NCBI GenBank assembly: GCA_023401925.1
Contig: JAEXDA010000071.1
Span: 1-64,000, forward strand
DNA length: 64,000 bases
From: Bacillota bacterium
GTDB taxonomy: Bacteria; Bacillota; UBA4882; UBA8346
Reading direction: 5' to 3'
Part shown: piece by piece, positions 62,196 through 64,000 of the stretch
Position numbering within the stretch: the stretch's first letter is position 1
Layout: every line of letters starts with the position of its first letter
The notes under the pieces: generated by a model
Told to the model about the DNA's origin: nothing
Databases searched by the model: none
What the model saw: the letters and a program-made list of their open reading frames with translations, nothing else
Translations under genes and position numbers: made by a program

Positions 62196-62837
62196 TTGAA
62201 AGCTTTAATTGTTGGTGGAGGCCCGGTTCATTTGCCGCAATTAGAACAAGAACTCGCATCACAACCTGATTTAGTGATAGCCGCTGATTATGGCGGTAAT
62301 TACTTTGCAAAGCTGGGTATGTATCCCCATATTTTATTGGGCGATTTTGACTCCCTGTCTAAAACGGTTTTGGACCAAATGAAAGAGGCTCATGTGGAAA
62401 TCAATTCATTTCCCACGCATAAGGATTATACAGATTTGGAGCTGGCTATTGACTTTGCATTAGCAAAAGGAACTCAAGAGGTTCGTATTTTGGGAGGCCT
62501 GGGTAACCGCCTGGACCATACGCTGGGAAACATTGGTCTACTCCTTAAACTTTTGTCAAAGTCAATAGAGGCTCATCTTCTCGATCAGTTTCACGATATT
62601 TTCCTCATAGAAAACTCGGCCCAAATAATCAATAAACCAGGTTGGGCCGTTTCGTTAATCCCCTTGTCTCAAAAGGTTACCGGAGTGACGACGGAGGGAC
62701 TCTTATACCCGTTGACCAATGCCGAACTTTATCTTGATTCCTGCCGCGGGATTCATAATGAATTCACGGAAGAAAAGGCAATGATTAAAGTAGCTGAAGG
62801 GATTTTAATTGTTGTTGGTTTTCAGGAAGTACAATGA
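62196..62837 (+). CDS. Thiamine pyrophosphokinase
   Basis: 213 aa. It makes TPP from thiamine. A-A-D-Y-G-G-N-Y near 29-36, L-L-G-D-F-D-S near 46-52 (metal site), H-K-D-Y-T-D-L-E near 70-77 and G-G-L-G-N-R-L-D-H near 96-104 are the family motifs. TTG 62196 is used because GGAGG (62185-62189) lies 6 bases before it; the ATG at 62157 lies in the rpsI terminator. Confidence 0.92.
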   Translation: MKALIVGGGPVHLPQLEQELASQPDLVIAADYGGNYFAKLGMYPHILLGDFDSLSKTVLDQMKEAHVEINSFPTHKDYTDLELAIDFALAKGTQEVRILGGLGNRLDHTLGNIGLLLKLLSKSIEAHLLDQFHDIFLIENSAQIINKPGWAVSLIPLSQKVTGVTTEGLLYPLTNAELYLDSCRGIHNEFTEEKAMIKVAEGILIVVGFQEVQ

Positions 62838-62854
62838 TTTTTGATGTGCGACTT

Positions 62855-62880
62855 TGACAATTTCCAATCCGGTATTGTCA
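62855..62880 (+). terminator. Weak hairpin after thiamine pyrophosphokinase
   Basis: TGACAAT at 62855-62861 pairs with ATTGTCA at 62874-62880, followed by TTTTC. A 7-bp A/T-rich stem; a weak terminator or an operator-like palindrome upstream of mazEF. Confidence 0.45.
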
Positions 62881-62902
62881 TTTTCAAACGAATCAATCCC
62901 AT

Positions 62903-62932
62903 TTGACTGAAAACATAAAAATTGTATATAAT
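62903..62932 (+). promoter_or_regulatory. Promoter of mazEF
   Basis: TTGACT at 62903-62908, 18-base spacer, consensus TATAAT at 62927-62932. The transcript would start near 62939. Confidence 0.72.
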
Positions 62933-62969
62933 AAATATATTCATTGAAATTATTCCTGGAGGTGGGTTA

Positions 62970-63245
62970 ATGGCGCAGGCTAAGCGAATTATGGTCAGTT
63001 TGCCCGATAGTCTCCTCCAAGAGGTTGATGGGATCGTCCGCCGGGAAACAGGAAACCGAAGCGCATTTATTCGGGAAGCAATGCTTTTATTAATTAAAGA
63101 GCGGCGTTATTGCGAAAAAATGAAGAGATGCCGGGACGGTTATCAAAGAATGGGCGAACTTAATCGCCTATTAGCTGAAGATGGGTTGGAAGAGGATTTC
63201 CATGAACTGGAGAATTATGAGAATTATCTAGTGAAAGGGAACTAA
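62970..63245 (+). CDS. RHH antitoxin (EndoAI/MazE-like)
   Basis: 91 aa. Ribbon-helix-helix start: K-R-I-M-V-S-L-P-D-S-L-L near 5-16, then helices with N-R-S-A-F-I-R-E-A. The C-terminal tail (E-E-D-F-H-E-L-E-N) should neutralise the toxin. CTGGAGGTGG lies before ATG 62970. It is followed 7 bases later by mazF, as in Bacillus ndoAI-ndoA. Confidence 0.9.
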   Translation: MAQAKRIMVSLPDSLLQEVDGIVRRETGNRSAFIREAMLLLIKERRYCEKMKRCRDGYQRMGELNRLLAEDGLEEDFHELENYENYLVKGN

Positions 63246-63252
63246 GGCCTTT

Positions 63253-63603
63253 ATGATCCATCGCGGCGATATTTATTATGCCAATTTAAATCCGGTTCTT
63301 GGTTCGGAACAAGGCGGTCTCAGACCCGTACTGATTATCCAAAATGATATTGGAAATATGTATAGTCCGACTACAATCATTGCTGCCATCACATCCAGGA
63401 TAAAAAGAGCTAAATTACCCACTCACATCGCAATCAGTGCCATCCGGTATCAATTGGAAAAAGATTCAGTCATTCTCTTGGAACAATTACGGACAATTGA
63501 CAAACAAAGATTGAAAGAGCGGATAGCTCATCTTGACGAAGAAACTATGGGCAAAGTTGAAAATGCATTGATGATTAGTTTGGGGCTGAAAGTGTTAAAT
63601 TAA
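63253..63603 (+). CDS. mazF: MazF/NdoA-type mRNA interferase
   Basis: 116 aa. R-G-D-I-Y-Y-A-N-L-N-P-V-L-G-S-E-Q-G-G near 4-22, R-P-V-L-I-I-Q-N-D near 24-32 and P-T-H-I-A-I near 55 match Bacillus EndoA, which cleaves at UACAU-type sites. The toxin partner of the preceding antitoxin. Confidence 0.95.
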   Translation: MIHRGDIYYANLNPVLGSEQGGLRPVLIIQNDIGNMYSPTTIIAAITSRIKRAKLPTHIAISAIRYQLEKDSVILLEQLRTIDKQRLKERIAHLDEETMGKVENALMISLGLKVLN

Positions 63604-63655
63604 AACGGCCAACCAATCCTAATTTAAATTGTGGGTGCACACGTGCCCTAAGATT

Positions 63656-63707
63656 TACAGTATAGTGCTCTAATTTTGATTTAGACAGCATCATACTGTA
63701 TTTTTTT
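63656..63707 (+). terminator. Terminator after mazF
   Basis: 63656-63668 pairs with 63688-63700 over 13 positions (one mismatch, one G-U), followed by seven T. It isolates mazEF from tsaE. Confidence 0.8.
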
Positions 63708-63836
63708 ATTAGAAAATCATGATATTTTTCCAAATAAATGGCATAAGGAATTTGTATTAGAGCCATACTTGACCAAATTTAAACATCATGTTACTATTCT
63801 CTTGGAGAATTTTAAAGCCGCTTAAAGGACTTTCAC

Positions 63837-64000
63837 ATGGTAGAAATCTTTTTAGAACAGGAAATGATACTTTTAGGAGAAAAAATTGGAGCGCGGTTAG
63901 ACACCGGTGATCTCCTTTTTTTGTCAGGCCATTTGGGAGCTGGAAAAACAACCTTTACTAAGGGGATTGCCAGGGCGCTCGGTATTAAAGAAGAGGTAAC
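63837..64000 (+). CDS. tsaE: tRNA threonylcarbamoyladenosine biosynthesis ATPase TsaE (partial)
   Basis: The 54 visible codons start at ATG 63837 with AAAGGA upstream. They show the P-loop S-G-H-L-G-A-G-K-T-T-F-T-K-G near 31-44, characteristic of TsaE (YdiB). It works with TsaD, whose gene is at 47974. The gene continues beyond the window. Confidence 0.93.
   Translation, partial: MVEIFLEQEMILLGEKIGARLDTGDLLFLSGHLGAGKTTFTKGIARALGIKEEV

Noticed and set aside
63575..63951. Two minus-strand frames around the tsaE start
   Set aside because: They overlap the mazF terminator and tsaE, and lack ribosome sites.

Overview
The window looks like a chromosomal segment from an endospore-forming, probably anaerobic member of the Firmicutes (Bacillota). 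The evidence is the spoIID / spoIIQ-like / spoIIID / mbl gene order, an abrB-metS-tatD-yabE-like block, three tRNA-sensing T-box leaders, classical sigma-A promoters, strong Shine-Dalgarno sites and frequent TTG and GTG starts. I see no phage, insertion sequence or CRISPR array. Species identity cannot be set from the sequence alone; a deep clostridial lineage is my inference.

Layout. 1-4.9 kb is a pectin/rhamnogalacturonan catabolism locus: the end of a sugar ABC permease, a GH105 unsaturated galacturonyl hydrolase, a GH4 enzyme with the CHEV signature of alpha-galacturonidases, and kduI on the opposite strand. 5.2-7.7 kb is cbiG-cobO-rsmI. 7.8-13.5 kb is the conserved abrB / Met T-box-metS / tatD / radical SAM / G5-3D block. 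13.6-19.5 kb holds an unknown protein, alaS, a 42-bp tandem repeat, a YwmB-like secreted protein and a GAF-HD-GYP protein. 20-23.1 kb is a complete sugar ABC importer (binding protein and two permeases, no ATPase). 23.5-28.8 kb is accessory: an ACT-ACT-metallo-beta-lactamase protein, a zinc-finger-degenerate Fpg homologue, a Uma2 protein with a Phd-like N-terminus, a nucleotidyltransferase-like protein, a peptidase E and a WYL regulator.

29-41.9 kb contains an archaeal-type asd, a CsgG/FlgT-like secreted protein, a CapA protein, a TtcA-like PP-loop enzyme, PspC, mbl, spoIIID, the spoIIQ-like gene, spoIID, a 53-aa small ORF, a NapH-like polyferredoxin, cca, a four-BON protein and a YaiI/YqxD protein. 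42-44.3 kb is a Phe-type T-box in front of phenylacetate-CoA ligase and a tandem ACT protein. 44.6-51 kb has a MITE-like palindrome, two overlapping MCP-like genes, tsaD, a DnaA-box-rich spacer and a SWIM protein. 51-53.8 kb is a Thr T-box-NUDIX-thrS unit. 54-59.5 kb is a full branched-chain amino acid importer (livJ-H-M-G-F) with a CBS-ACT sensor. 59.6-64 kb has a second palindrome, a DUF4015 protein, rplM-rpsI, thiamine pyrophosphokinase, mazEF and the start of tsaE.

The main themes are translation and amino-acid sensing. Reading the three T-boxes with one rule (specifier triplet, then a purine, then the pyrimidine-rich strand of the lower stem) gives ATG, TTC and ACC, which match metS, a phenyl-acid ligase and thrS. 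The most interesting inference is that phenylalanine starvation switches on phenylacetate activation, which would fit a salvage route from phenylacetate to phenylalanine.
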